Both the position numbers and the translations under genes were made by a program. The notes beneath the pieces are model-generated. The model did not search any database and was not told the DNA's origin. It saw nothing but the letters and a program-made list of their open reading frames with translations. Of a stretch of DNA of 64,000 bases, positions 16,752-24,778 are shown one piece after another (the first letter of the stretch is position 1; the number at the start of each line of letters is the position of its first letter). This stretch comes from Chondromyces crocatus (GTDB taxonomy: Bacteria; Myxococcota_A; Polyangia; Polyangiales; Polyangiaceae): NCBI RefSeq assembly GCF_001189295.1, contig NZ_CP012159.1, forward strand, positions 9,098,501-9,162,500. The letters run 5' to 3'.

Positions 16752-17297
16752 TCAGGCGGGGGGTGGCTCGGCGGAGGAGACGGCGCCGAACTCCGGGCGG
16801 TAACGCACGATGCCGGGGTGGGACACGAGGGCGCCAGGGCGAAGCTCCAGGGCCATGAAGGCCTCGTCGGGGCAGGCGATCTCCCAGCGAAGGCCGAAGC
16901 GGCTGGCGGGTTCGAAGCCGAAGCGCGGGTAGTAGGCGGGGTGGCCGAGGACGACCACGGCGCCGTGGCCTGCGCGTCGGAGGCGGTCGAGGCCCTCGCG
17001 GATCAGGCGGTCGCCGATGCCGCGACGCTGGTGCTCGGGGAGGACGGCCATGGGGGCGAGGCCGATGGCCTCGTCGTGCGCGCCTTCGCGTTCGATGGTG
17101 ACCGGGGAGAACAGGATGTGACCCACCACCTGGCCGTCGATCGAGGCGACGAGGGAGAGCGTGACGCCGCCGTTGCGGGTCAAGGCGTCGACGAGGTCGG
17201 CCTCGGCAGGTGTGTTGAAGGCGCGCTCGTTCACGCGGCGGATCGCGGCGGCGTCACCAGGGTGCTCGGGGCGAAGGTCGACGATGAGCATGTCCAT
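16752..17297 (-). CDS. GNAT N-acetyltransferase (YhbS-like)
   Basis: About 181 aa from ATG 17297 (a second ATG is at 17291; the frame runs up to 17384 without support). The acetyl-CoA pyrophosphate loop is QRRGIGDRLI within the stretch LAPMAVLPEHQRRGIGDRLI. The AAIRRVNERAFNTPAEADLV opening and the C-terminal VVLGHPAYYPRFGFEPA strand are characteristic of YhbS-type acetyltransferases. Substrate unknown. The stop is 7 nt from the convergent chitinase stop. Confidence 0.9.
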   Translation of the reverse strand: MDMLIVDLRPEHPGDAAAIRRVNERAFNTPAEADLVDALTRNGGVTLSLVASIDGQVVGHILFSPVTIEREGAHDEAIGLAPMAVLPEHQRRGIGDRLIREGLDRLRRAGHGAVVVLGHPAYYPRFGFEPASRFGLRWEIACPDEAFMALELRPGALVSHPGIVRYRPEFGAVSSAEPPPA

Positions 17298-17450
17298 CGA
17301 TGGCCCCGAGGCCGGGTGGTGGCAAGCGTCCCGCGCCGGGTGGCTCAAGGGCGCTGGGCAGGGGGACCGCAGGAGCAGGCGCACTCGTCTGGAACGGCGC
17401 CCGAGGGGCCTGTGGCGAGCGAGAAACGCCAGAAACGCAGGCGATTCACA

Positions 17451-17494
17451 TTTTACCCGGGTGCTATTGACCAGAGAATTTACCCGGGTATAAA
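17451..17494 (+). promoter_or_regulatory. Leaderless promoter with two ACCCGGGT palindromes (DUF2239 gene)
   Basis: TTGACC (17467-17472) and TATAAA (17489-17494) with a 16-nt spacer form a promoter whose -10 ends 9 nt before the ATG, so the transcript should be nearly leaderless; there is no Shine-Dalgarno. ACCCGGGT occurs at 17455-17462 and again inside TACCCGGGTA at 17481-17490, both preceded by TTTA, with centres 27 bp apart. One copy lies upstream of -35 and one overlaps -10, an arrangement typical of repressor control. Confidence 0.6.
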
Positions 17495-17503
17495 CACCTC
17501 ACG

Positions 17504-18079
17504 ATGAACGACGACGTGACGTACACAGCGTTCGTGGGGACCCGGTGTCTGGTGTCGGGGGGGCTGCGCGAGGTGCTTCTTCGCACGAAGGCGCTCCTCG
17601 ATGAGGGGAGCGACGAGGTGGTGCTCCTGTTCGACGACAGGACGGGCCGGCAGGTGGATTTCAACTTCCAGGGGACGCCGGAGGAGGTGGTCGCACGCGC
17701 GACGCCGGCTGCGCCACGCACCGGGCCGGGGCGTCCGAAGCTCGGGGTGGTGAGCCGGGAGGTGTCGCTGCTGCCGCGGCACTGGGCGTGGCTCGAGCAG
17801 CAGCCACAAGGGATCTCGGCGGCGCTGCGAAGGCTGGTGGAGGAGGCGAGCAAGCGGGATCCCGGCAAGGAGCAAGCGCGGCTGGCACGAGAAGCGGCGA
17901 GCCAGTTCCTGACGACGATGGCGGGCAACCTGCCGGGGTACGAGGAGGCGACACGCGCGCTGTTCGCCGAGGATGCAGGGCGGTTTGCGGAGCAGATCCG
18001 AGCGTGGCCGGAGGACGTCCGAGAGCACGCGGCGCGGCTGGCGAAGCCTTCGTTCCGGCAGGACGAAGCGGCTCCTTAG
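17504..18079 (+). CDS. DUF2239 family protein
   Basis: A 191-aa protein of the uncharacterised DUF2239 family. It opens with a TYTAFVGTRCLVSGGLREVL segment and has a mid-protein GRPKLGVVSREVSLLPRHWAWL segment, then a SAALRRLVEEA helix that resembles a ribbon-helix-helix-like DNA-binding or dimerisation element, and a conserved C-terminal MAGNLPGYEEATRALFA. Function unknown. The start is fixed by the promoter just upstream, which predicts a leaderless message. Confidence 0.85.
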   Translation: MNDDVTYTAFVGTRCLVSGGLREVLLRTKALLDEGSDEVVLLFDDRTGRQVDFNFQGTPEEVVARATPAAPRTGPGRPKLGVVSREVSLLPRHWAWLEQQPQGISAALRRLVEEASKRDPGKEQARLAREAASQFLTTMAGNLPGYEEATRALFAEDAGRFAEQIRAWPEDVREHAARLAKPSFRQDEAAP

Positions 18080-18180
18080 CCGGGGAAGAGGCCGAGGGAG
18101 AGGCTCGGGCGGGGAGACGGAGCTCGGGGACTCGACCCGACGTGACGCCATGGGCCGGCTTGCGACGAGAGGAGAGGAAC

Positions 18181-18381
18181 GTGAACGGGTCTTGCTGGAA
18201 GCTTTCGGCCTCGGCGCTGGCCGAACTCGTCGCGCGCGGAGAGGTCTCTGCGTGCGAGGATCTCTGCCTGGAGGCCGCGACGGCGATCGAGGCGCGGCTG
18301 GGGCGCTTCACGCCGCTGGATCGGTGGTCGCGCGATCCAGGCGGAGCCAGCAGGTGGCCGCCTCCCCCACGTACTTCATGA
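18181..18381 (+). pseudogene. Amidase-like N-terminal fragment
   Basis: A 66-codon frame from GTG 18181, with GAGGAGAGG just upstream. Its first 45 residues (LSASALAELVARGEVSACED, then a helix IEARLGRF) resemble the N-terminus of amidase-signature enzymes such as GatA-like hydrolases. No Ser-Ser-Lys catalytic part follows, and the frame runs into the opposing EcsC-like gene. Probably a truncated relic. Resemblance is short, so low confidence. Confidence 0.35.
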
Positions 18382-19009
18382 GCGCGTAGTTCGTTCCGCC
18401 GCTGAAGACGACGCCGATGCCGAAAGGGAGAGACTTGGCGATGGAGCTACGGGCGAGGACGATGCCGACCTTCTTGAAGAGGTCGGAGGTGGACTGGAGC
18501 CTGGCGCCCTTCAGCATGCGCCGTACGCGTGCCACGCCGCCCTCGGTGTCGAGTCGTTCGCCGTCGTCGTCCCCGGCTCGCTCCAGCGTGGCGCCGGCCG
18601 AGAGGAGGAACGAGAGATAGCGGGCTTCCTCGGTGTCGAGATCCCACCCGAACACGCCAGCGAGGCAGAGGCACATGTCGACCTGGAGCTTCATGCAGAT
18701 CGCGCCGTCGGCGACGCCGCCGCCCAGCATGGCGACGGCCGTGCCGAGGCCAGGGACGATGCCCGCCAGGGAGGTGAGGCCGCCGCTGGTCGCAGCGAGG
18801 CTGGCGTAATACCCGACGAGGTCGCGCGCGGCCCGGTCCTGGTGCTGGTCGAGGGCGTCCTCCGGGTGCCGAGCGCGACTCTGGTCGAGCCACCTGGCCG
18901 CGGTGGTCCGGGCTTCGTCCGGGAGGATCACCATGACCTCGACCGCTCTCAGAAACCGGAGTCCGGCGTCGTCACTCGTCTCCTCGTCCGCCATCGACTC
19001 GCCCGGCAT
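18308..19009 (-). CDS. EcsC-like membrane-associated protein
   Basis: About 233 aa. The centre has small-residue-rich hydrophobic helices (GGLTSLAGIVPGLGTAVAML, then GGVADGAICMKLQVDMCLCL), the C-terminal part another (IAKSLPFGIGVVFSGGTNYA). This pattern, with an Asp/Glu-rich loop, resembles the EcsC family, proteins of unknown function peripherally linked to ABC transport and secretion. A second in-frame ATG is at 18994. It has no convincing signal peptide. It overlaps the opposing amidase-like fragment at its 3' end. Confidence 0.6.
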   Translation of the reverse strand: MPGESMADEETSDDAGLRFLRAVEVMVILPDEARTTAARWLDQSRARHPEDALDQHQDRAARDLVGYYASLAATSGGLTSLAGIVPGLGTAVAMLGGGVADGAICMKLQVDMCLCLAGVFGWDLDTEEARYLSFLLSAGATLERAGDDDGERLDTEGGVARVRRMLKGARLQSTSDLFKKVGIVLARSSIAKSLPFGIGVVFSGGTNYALMKYVGEAATCWLRLDRATTDPAA

Positions 19010-19090
19010 AGCACGAGGTGCAGGTCGGGTTCAGGGCGGCGGCGCTGGAGTGGGCTGTCAGGAAAGCCGAGCGTCCGCAAGAAGCGAGCG

Positions 19091-19399
19091 TCAGCAGACA
19101 CGGAGGGGGGGTGAAGCCTCGTCACGCCGCATGAAGGCGCCCGGGGTCATGCCCAGAAGCTCACGAAAATCAGCGTTCATGTGGGACTGGTCGTAGTACC
19201 CCGCGTCGGCAGCCACCTTGGTGAGGAGTTCTCCGGCGCGCAGGGCACGCACCGCGCGCTGCAAGCGGACGCTTCGAATGAAGGCCTTCGGGCTCATGCC
19301 CACCGCCTCGGTGAAGGAACGGCGGAGATGGCGAGGGCTCGCCCCCACACGGCGAGCGAGGTCGTCGAGGCGGTCGGGGAAGGGGTCCCAGTCGACGGA
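19091..19399 (-). pseudogene. AraC family regulator, DNA-binding domain only (decapitated)
   Basis: The readable frame is open from 19399 (a TAG lies at 19400-19402) to the stop at 19091. It encodes a tail of DPFPDRLDDLARRVGASPRHLRRSF and a second HTH (LLTKVAADAGYYDQSHMNADFRELLGMTPGAF) in overlapping pieces, the two helix-turn-helix motifs of an AraC protein. The ligand domain is absent; upstream DNA changes to unrelated lower-GC sequence. The most likely explanation is that a foreign segment (about 19400-21250) interrupted the gene. A GTG at 19348 could start an 85-aa HTH protein. Confidence 0.7.
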
Positions 19400-19519
19400 C
19401 TACGGCAACGTGGCCACGGCAAGATGTCTCGGGGGCGGCGAAACCAGTCCACAGCGTTCCCTGGGGACCACCCCCTGCTGTGCTTGTGCCCCCTCGGCAT
19501 CGCGTGACAATCTGGTGGG

Positions 19520-20392
19520 ATGTCGGCAGACCACGACGCCCCACGTGACGTTGGCACGGCCCCCGTCCAGTTGTCTTCCGTGATGCAGCAAGCGGTGGCC
19601 TTGTTGCATGAGCAGCCGACGACGGTTGCGGCAGCGTTCCTCGCCCCGCTGCAAGAAAAACTTCACGACATCTCAATGAAGATTCAGACTGCCTTTGAAT
19701 CCGGGTGGCTGGAGTCCTTCCAGCAACGGTTGCAGGTTGGCGTGACGAGGATCCAGGCTGCCGAGGCTGCGCTGAAGAACGCGGAGGGCATCGGCCGAAT
19801 GGGCTGGACGTTCCCGATGAACGTAAGCCTGACTGACGTCGTCGAGATCCTGCTGCAGGTGCCTAACGGCCCAGAGGCCATAGACGCCGCATTCGCCCGC
19901 TTCTATGCCGATACGGAGAAGCAGTCGTTACCGCTACTTCTGGCAGCTCTTCGACAGCATGCGCGCCTCGCCGAGTTTAGAGCGCTTATTGAGGAGGTCG
20001 GGTTCGGTCTTGAGCACCAGAAGTATCGTCTCGTCGTGACGGCGCTTATCCCGCTGTTCGAGGGAGTGGCGCGTAGCTGTTGGGGCGATAGTTTCTGGCA
20101 GGGAGCGGCCAGGGACAAATTCTTCAAGGACAAGATCGCAACTTTGGCATCTGACGGCCTCGACCACGTCATGTGGTCCGCGACGCAAGCCTTCGTCGAG
20201 CTGCTCTATAAGAAGAATTTCCATGGCGATCCAAAGCCGCGTGCCCTCAACCGTCACTGGATCTTGCACGGGCGCGGTCCTGCTGATGCCAGCCTCGTAG
20301 ACGCGCTTCGGCTCCTCCAAGCCATTTACACTGTCGTGTCGTTGGCGGACGAAGAAGCGCAAGACGCAGTACAGGCTGCGCCGGCCGTGTAG
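19520..20392 (+). CDS. HEPN-like hypothetical protein on a lower-GC insert
   Basis: A 290-aa, mostly helical protein. Near residue 243 it has NRHWILHG, which fits the R-x4-H motif of HEPN-superfamily RNases and the NRHxxxHG version found in several uncharacterised defence-linked HEPN proteins. The surroundings (VELLYKKNFHG, then LVDALRLLQAIYTVV) fit the paired helices. Base composition is visibly lower in GC than the flanks, with looser codon use, indicating transfer. It lies next to a decayed resolvase and a PD-(D/E)XK-like gene. A toxin or abortive-infection role is inference. Confidence 0.6.
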   Translation: MSADHDAPRDVGTAPVQLSSVMQQAVALLHEQPTTVAAAFLAPLQEKLHDISMKIQTAFESGWLESFQQRLQVGVTRIQAAEAALKNAEGIGRMGWTFPMNVSLTDVVEILLQVPNGPEAIDAAFARFYADTEKQSLPLLLAALRQHARLAEFRALIEEVGFGLEHQKYRLVVTALIPLFEGVARSCWGDSFWQGAARDKFFKDKIATLASDGLDHVMWSATQAFVELLYKKNFHGDPKPRALNRHWILHGRGPADASLVDALRLLQAIYTVVSLADEEAQDAVQAAPAV

Positions 20393-20394
20393 CA

Positions 20395-20757
20395 TCAATG
20401 CAACGCCCGTTCCCGAAAATCGTCGAGCGCTGAAATCAGGTGTCGCAACGACGGGGCTAATCGCTCGAAGCGCCAGCAGGAGAGGATGTCGACGCCGCCC
20501 GGGTGAACGTCAGACGGTAGCCGGTCAAGTTCGGGACGACGCTCACGTGCGCCGCTAACTGCGCAGTCCACGTACTCGACCACGATCTCCAGCCGCCTTG
20601 TTCGGCCAACTGCCGCCGCTCGTGGACCTTGCATTTTTGGCCGCTGATCGTGATTGCTGACACGGCAGTAGAGCCCGGCACGAGGTCTATTGCTGACTTG
20701 TCGAAGTTGGGGTTCACCCTTCTGGTACGTCGCTGGCAGCGTCGAACTGAACCACAC
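20395..20757 (-). pseudogene. Serine recombinase (resolvase) N-terminal fragment, frameshifted
   Basis: The frame contains AGLYCRVSNHDQ, carrying the catalytic serine region of resolvase/invertase recombinases, and VEYVDCAVSGARERRPELDR with WRFERLAPSLRHL, the continuation of the catalytic domain. Between them the expected helix is found in another frame (VHERRQLAEQGGW), so at least two compensating indels are present. The DNA-binding C-terminus is missing. A decayed recombinase probably left by the element that delivered the neighbouring genes. Confidence 0.75.
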
Positions 20758-20765
20758 TTTCGCGC

Positions 20766-21236
20766 CTACACGATCATCTTCAGACCAAGCACTGCCCAGT
20801 TATCCAGGTGCTTCTCCTGTTGGTCGAAGAAGGCTCTGAGGCTGCCATCCGGGTGCGGGTTCCCGTCTCGTCGCGGCGTGTTCAGCCATGCCTGATGGCT
20901 CGTCTTGATCGTGTGGGCCACCGTCTCGCTCGGGACGACGAAAAACCTGGGACACTCGCCTGGGAGGCCAAGGTTCACGAACACGTAGAACAGCGTCGAC
21001 GATACGAGCGTTTCGTTCTTCTTGGAGAGGAGCCACTTCGTTTTCCTCGACTGGTTCGTCTTCACTTGAAGAGCGACGCTCCGCCCCCCATTCGGCTCAG
21101 AGGCGATGAGGTCCACGCCCTCGGTGTTCCGAATCGTCGGGAGGGCGGTCAAACCTCGTCTCGACAGTTCGGCGGCGACGAACAGCACTCCGGCGTTGCC
21201 GGCTACGTCCTTCCTCAGCCTGAGCATGCCCACCAT
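20766..21236 (-). CDS. PD-(D/E)XK-like hypothetical protein
   Basis: A 156-aa protein. The segment VAAELSRRGLTALPTIRNTE, then GVDLIASEPNGGRSVALQVK has the order of the PD-(D/E)XK nuclease core: a conserved helix, GxDL with the metal-binding aspartate, and a QVK strand carrying the second acidic/polar plus lysine pair. The C-terminal half has no recognisable domain. Such small proteins are often restriction-endonuclease-like but may be catalytically inactive. Located in the lower-GC patch beside the resolvase fragment. No methylase is adjacent. Confidence 0.6.
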   Translation of the reverse strand: MVGMLRLRKDVAGNAGVLFVAAELSRRGLTALPTIRNTEGVDLIASEPNGGRSVALQVKTNQSRKTKWLLSKKNETLVSSTLFYVFVNLGLPGECPRFFVVPSETVAHTIKTSHQAWLNTPRRDGNPHPDGSLRAFFDQQEKHLDNWAVLGLKMIV

Positions 21237-21506
21237 CTTGCTTCAGGCCCATGAGTACGTGGGAAGAATTACCAAGCGTCACGGCCACGGCACCTCGGGG
21301 GCAGCCTCCAAGTCTTCCCGGAGCCCCCGACGATCGTGTTCCTGTGCTCGGCCATCAACACGGCGGTCACGGGCGACACCATTCGCGCAAGCGGTGGCGT
21401 CACCTGAACCCCACGGCCAGGGACTTCGCCCGCTTCCCGGGACAACGAGCGTCAGGCCCGAAGCGGTGAGCCAGGGGCTCGAGCGCAGGCGGCGTTCGTC
21501 GTCTTC

Positions 21507-22166
21507 TCAGCGGGGGGCGATGCGCATGACCTCGGCCTGCGCGATGCGGTCGAGGCGAAAATGGCGGCGCTCGCCCCGGTTCAGGTCGATCGCGTCGAGG
21601 CGGGTCTCGTGGCGGTCCATCAGAATCGACTGGATGCGGATCTCGCGGGTCGTCTGGATGTAGTTGCCGTCCACGTACACGATGCGGAGTGGCTGCTGCT
21701 CGAACCACGCCCGCTCGACGGCGGCGCGGACGTCCTTGTTGCTGGGGAGGCCGGGCACGCCGCTGAACGACAGCTCCGACAGGCGGGCGAGGAGGTCGCG
21801 CTGGGCCGAGGTGGAGAGGGCGGAGCGGACCTTGTCGAGGGCGGACTGGAGGGTGTCGGTGAACGGGAGGAGGCGGGTGTCGATGGCGAAGCGGCCCAGG
21901 GCGACGAGGAGGGCGGCTTCGCGCGCGGTGAAGTTCACCGGGGGGAGGCTGTAGCTGCGGTCGAGGGCGTAGCCGCCGCCACGGCCCCGCTCCGCAGCGA
22001 CGGGCATCGCGGCGGCGCGGAGGGCGTCGAGGTCGCGGTAGATGGTGCGGATGGTCACGCCGAAGCGCTCGGCGAGGGCCTCGGCGGTGACGCCGGTGCG
22101 GCGGCCGCGCAGGTACTCGGCCAGGGCGAAGAGTCGCTCGGTTCGCTGCACCTCGGGCGAGCGCAT
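21507..22166 (-). CDS. YafY-type WYL-domain transcriptional regulator
   Basis: About 219 aa from ATG 22166; the open frame continues to 22355 but that part is an Arg/Pro-rich shadow. The DeoR-like wHTH is at residues about 5-60 (RTERLFALAEYLRGRRTGVT, EALAERFGVTIRTIYRDLDALR). The GGGYALDRSYSLPPVNFTAREA linker follows, then a WYL domain (residues about 130-215: LRIVYVDGNYIQTTREIRI...) that senses nucleic-acid or nucleotide ligands. Regulated targets unknown. Confidence 0.92.
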   Translation of the reverse strand: MRSPEVQRTERLFALAEYLRGRRTGVTAEALAERFGVTIRTIYRDLDALRAAAMPVAAERGRGGGYALDRSYSLPPVNFTAREAALLVALGRFAIDTRLLPFTDTLQSALDKVRSALSTSAQRDLLARLSELSFSGVPGLPSNKDVRAAVERAWFEQQPLRIVYVDGNYIQTTREIRIQSILMDRHETRLDAIDLNRGERRHFRLDRIAQAEVMRIAPR

Positions 22167-22263
22167 ACCGAGGTCGAGGCGCTGCGGCAAGCGCACGCCC
22201 CGCCTGCGATGATCGGGTGGTCGTCGGCACCTCGATCTCGGGCAGGCGGGGCGGAGCCTTCCG

Positions 22264-23634
22264 TCAGGCGACCTCCTCGTGCTGGGCGAGCCGATGCTCG
22301 AGGCGCGCGAGCACCTCGGGCGAGGCGCGCAGGGTGAGGAGGATGCCTGTTTCACCGTACTCCTCGGTGAGCACCTGCAGCTCCTGCCGCAGGCCCGCGA
22401 AGACGCGGGCGAGCTGGTAGGGGACGCAGACCTGTGCGGTGGTCATCTTCCCCTCGAAGAAGCGGATCACCTCCTCCCTCAGTCGCCGCACATCGGCCGG
22501 ATCGTGCGCGGAGATCGCGAGCGCGTCGGGGAACTGTTCCTCCAGCGCAGCACGCTCCAGGTCGTCGAGCCGGTCGATCTTGTTGAGCAACACCTTCGCC
22601 GGGATCTGAGCCGCGCCAAGCTCGTCGACGACCTGGCGCGTCACCGAGAGCTGCGTCTCGAAGGCAGGATCCGAGGCGTCGACGACGAAGAGCAAGAGCG
22701 ACGCCTCGTGCACCTCGTCCAGCGTGGAGCGGAACGACTCGATGAGCGCGTGGGGCAGGTGCTCGATGAACCCCACCGTGTCCGCCACGAGGATCGGCGG
22801 GTTCGCCGGCGGCTGGAGCGCCCGGATGGTGGTGCCGAGGGTGGCGAAGAGCTTGTCCTCGACGAGCACGTCGCTCCCCGTCAGGCCACGCATCAGCGAG
22901 GACTTGCCCGCATTCGTGTAGCCGACGAGGGCCACCCGCCGCATGTCCTGCCGACGAGCGCGCTGCATCGCCCGCTGGGCCTTCACCACGGAGAGCTCAC
23001 GCTGGAGGGCGCCGATCCGGGCTCGGTGGCGCTGCTTGCGCAGCTCGACGTTGGAGTGGCCGCGTCCGCCCCTCCCGCCGCCCCCCTCGCGATCACCAAG
23101 GCCGGTGTCGTCGCGGATCCGGGGCGCTTCGTGGTGGAGACGGGCCATCTCCACCTGGAGCATCGCCTCGCGGGTCCGGGCATGCAGCTCGAACACCCGC
23201 AGGATGATCGCCGTCCGATCGAGGACGTCGACCCCCAGGGCGATGCCCAGGTGGCGCTGTTGCCCCGGGGTCAGCTCGGCGTCGACGAGCACGACGTCGA
23301 CGACCGGCGGGACCTCGGGCTCGACGCTCGGTGGCCCAGCCGCCTTCGGCCCTGGATGGACCTCGCCCGGGCCGCCGGTCAGCGCGGCCAGCTCGCGGAG
23401 CTTGCCCTCTCCCACCAGCGAGGTGGCGCTCGCGCCGAGTCGCCGCTGCACGACACGCTGGACGACGTGGATCCCGAGGGAGCCGGCGAGCCGCACGAGC
23501 TCCCCGAGCGACCTCGAGACCTCGGCGTCCGGCTGCTCCGGACGCTGAACGGCGATGACCAGCGCGCGCTGGGAATGAAGGGGACGGTGAACGGGATGAT
23601 GATCAGAACGTGAACGATCGGAACGCTTCGCCAT
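22264..23634 (-). CDS. hflX: GTPase HflX
   Basis: A 456-aa protein from ATG 23634, preceded by AGAGGAGG. The N-terminal HflX domain contains GLHV-type strands and the hallmark LDRTAIIL and ARTREAMLQVEMA. The G domain has G1 GYTNAGKSS, G2 ATLGTT, G3 DTVGFI, G4 NKID and a C-terminal acidic tail. HflX is a ribosome-binding GTPase that splits stalled or hibernating ribosomes under stress. The loop between the N-domain and the G domain carries a glycine/arginine-rich patch (GGGGRGGRG) typical of HflX. The gene is not next to hfq here. Confidence 0.97.
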   Translation of the reverse strand: MAKRSDRSRSDHHPVHRPLHSQRALVIAVQRPEQPDAEVSRSLGELVRLAGSLGIHVVQRVVQRRLGASATSLVGEGKLRELAALTGGPGEVHPGPKAAGPPSVEPEVPPVVDVVLVDAELTPGQQRHLGIALGVDVLDRTAIILRVFELHARTREAMLQVEMARLHHEAPRIRDDTGLGDREGGGGRGGRGHSNVELRKQRHRARIGALQRELSVVKAQRAMQRARRQDMRRVALVGYTNAGKSSLMRGLTGSDVLVEDKLFATLGTTIRALQPPANPPILVADTVGFIEHLPHALIESFRSTLDEVHEASLLLFVVDASDPAFETQLSVTRQVVDELGAAQIPAKVLLNKIDRLDDLERAALEEQFPDALAISAHDPADVRRLREEVIRFFEGKMTTAQVCVPYQLARVFAGLRQELQVLTEEYGETGILLTLRASPEVLARLEHRLAQHEEVA

Positions 23635-23978
23635 GATGGCCTCCTCTGGGTCAGGTCCAGGGAAGGCCCGCGATGCGGGGCACACGGCGTGTCGAACCTT
23701 CGTGAAGCTCGTGCCGCTGCGATCCTTTGTGGACGATCACGACGGTGGACGAGCAAGGCCCTCGGCATGCGCACCGCACCCGGGACCTTCCCTGAAGGAA
23801 CGCGGGTACGGAAGGCAGCGCCGCACACGAGGGTCTTCGCACATCAGGCGCGAAGGGCCGTCATCGTTCGTGCGACCGCTGCCGGTCTTAACGCAACCGA
23901 ATGCTCGCCAACATCGAGCCGTAGCTTACCCGGAGAAGGCGACCACGCCAATCCCCGTTCAGCCCATGGGACGCCCGC
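23635..23978. other. Intergenic region with no recognised gene
   Basis: The 344 nt between the hflX start and the FMN-reductase stop contain no domain-bearing frame on either strand. Its upstream half presumably includes the hflX promoter, which I could not define. Two copies of a CCCATGGGACGCCC-like stretch lie near 23960-23995. Confidence 0.4.
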
Positions 23979-24560
23979 TCAGCCCACGGGACGCCCATAA
24001 GGATGGATCTCGCGCGCCTGGCGGAGCGCGAGGCCCCACCAGACGAGCTGGTCGAGCATCGCCTTGGCCGCCTTGCTGCTCGCGCCCGGATCCCTGGGGC
24101 GCCCGGCTTCGTCGAACTGCCGCTGCGCCATCTGGAAGCTCACGGTGTCGCGCATCGTCACCACGTGCAGTTCGGCGAAGACCTGCCGGAGCTGCTCGAC
24201 GGCGCGCAGACCACCCGCCGTGCCGCCATACGAGACGAAGCCCAGGGGCTTCGCATGCCACTCGGTGGATGCCGAGTCGATCGCCGCCTTCAGCAGCGCC
24301 GGGTAGCCGTGGTTGTACTCCGAGGTCACGACGACGAAGGCGTCAGCGGCGCCGATCTTCGCCGCGAAGGCAGCGACCTCGGGCGGGGCCTTCTTCTGAT
24401 GCTCGACCGGGAGGCCCGCCTCGATGAGGTCGATCACGTCCAGGCGCACATCGCCCCGACGCTCGGCCTCATCGAGAAACCATCGCGCCACGGTGGCGCC
24501 CAGCCGACCTTCCCTCGTGGCGCAGATGAGCACCGCGAGGTGAAGAGGGAGATCCGACAT
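23979..24560 (-). CDS. NADPH-dependent FMN reductase family protein
   Basis: About 193 aa flavodoxin-like enzyme. The conserved TSEYNHGYPALLKAAIDSAS motif (residues about 80-100) binds FMN, and the phosphate loop is at the N-terminus (ICATREGRLGATVARWFL). KPLGFVSYGGTAGGLRAVEQL is the second flavin-binding loop. The start at 24560 has AGGAG at 9 nt; the ATG 6 nt upstream (24566) is too close to it. Likely an NAD(P)H:quinone or azo-type reductase in the cytosol. Confidence 0.93.
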   Translation of the reverse strand: MSDLPLHLAVLICATREGRLGATVARWFLDEAERRGDVRLDVIDLIEAGLPVEHQKKAPPEVAAFAAKIGAADAFVVVTSEYNHGYPALLKAAIDSASTEWHAKPLGFVSYGGTAGGLRAVEQLRQVFAELHVVTMRDTVSFQMAQRQFDEAGRPRDPGASSKAAKAMLDQLVWWGLALRQAREIHPYGRPVG

Positions 24561-24778
24561 GTCCATGTTCTCCTGGTGTGGGTGGGGAGGGAGAGGACAG
24601 GGGTGCGGTCGAGGTGACGGCCGGAGAAATCAAGCAAGCGTCGCGCCCGGTGCTCGGCGAGCGCCCAGGGATCGAGCTGCCACGCGAGACCGCGCGCGAC
24701 CTCGGATGGCGACGGACGTGCTGGTCGCGTCGGCCCGCGCGGCTCGCTCCATGCGGAGCGTGATGCCACACTCGCCGC

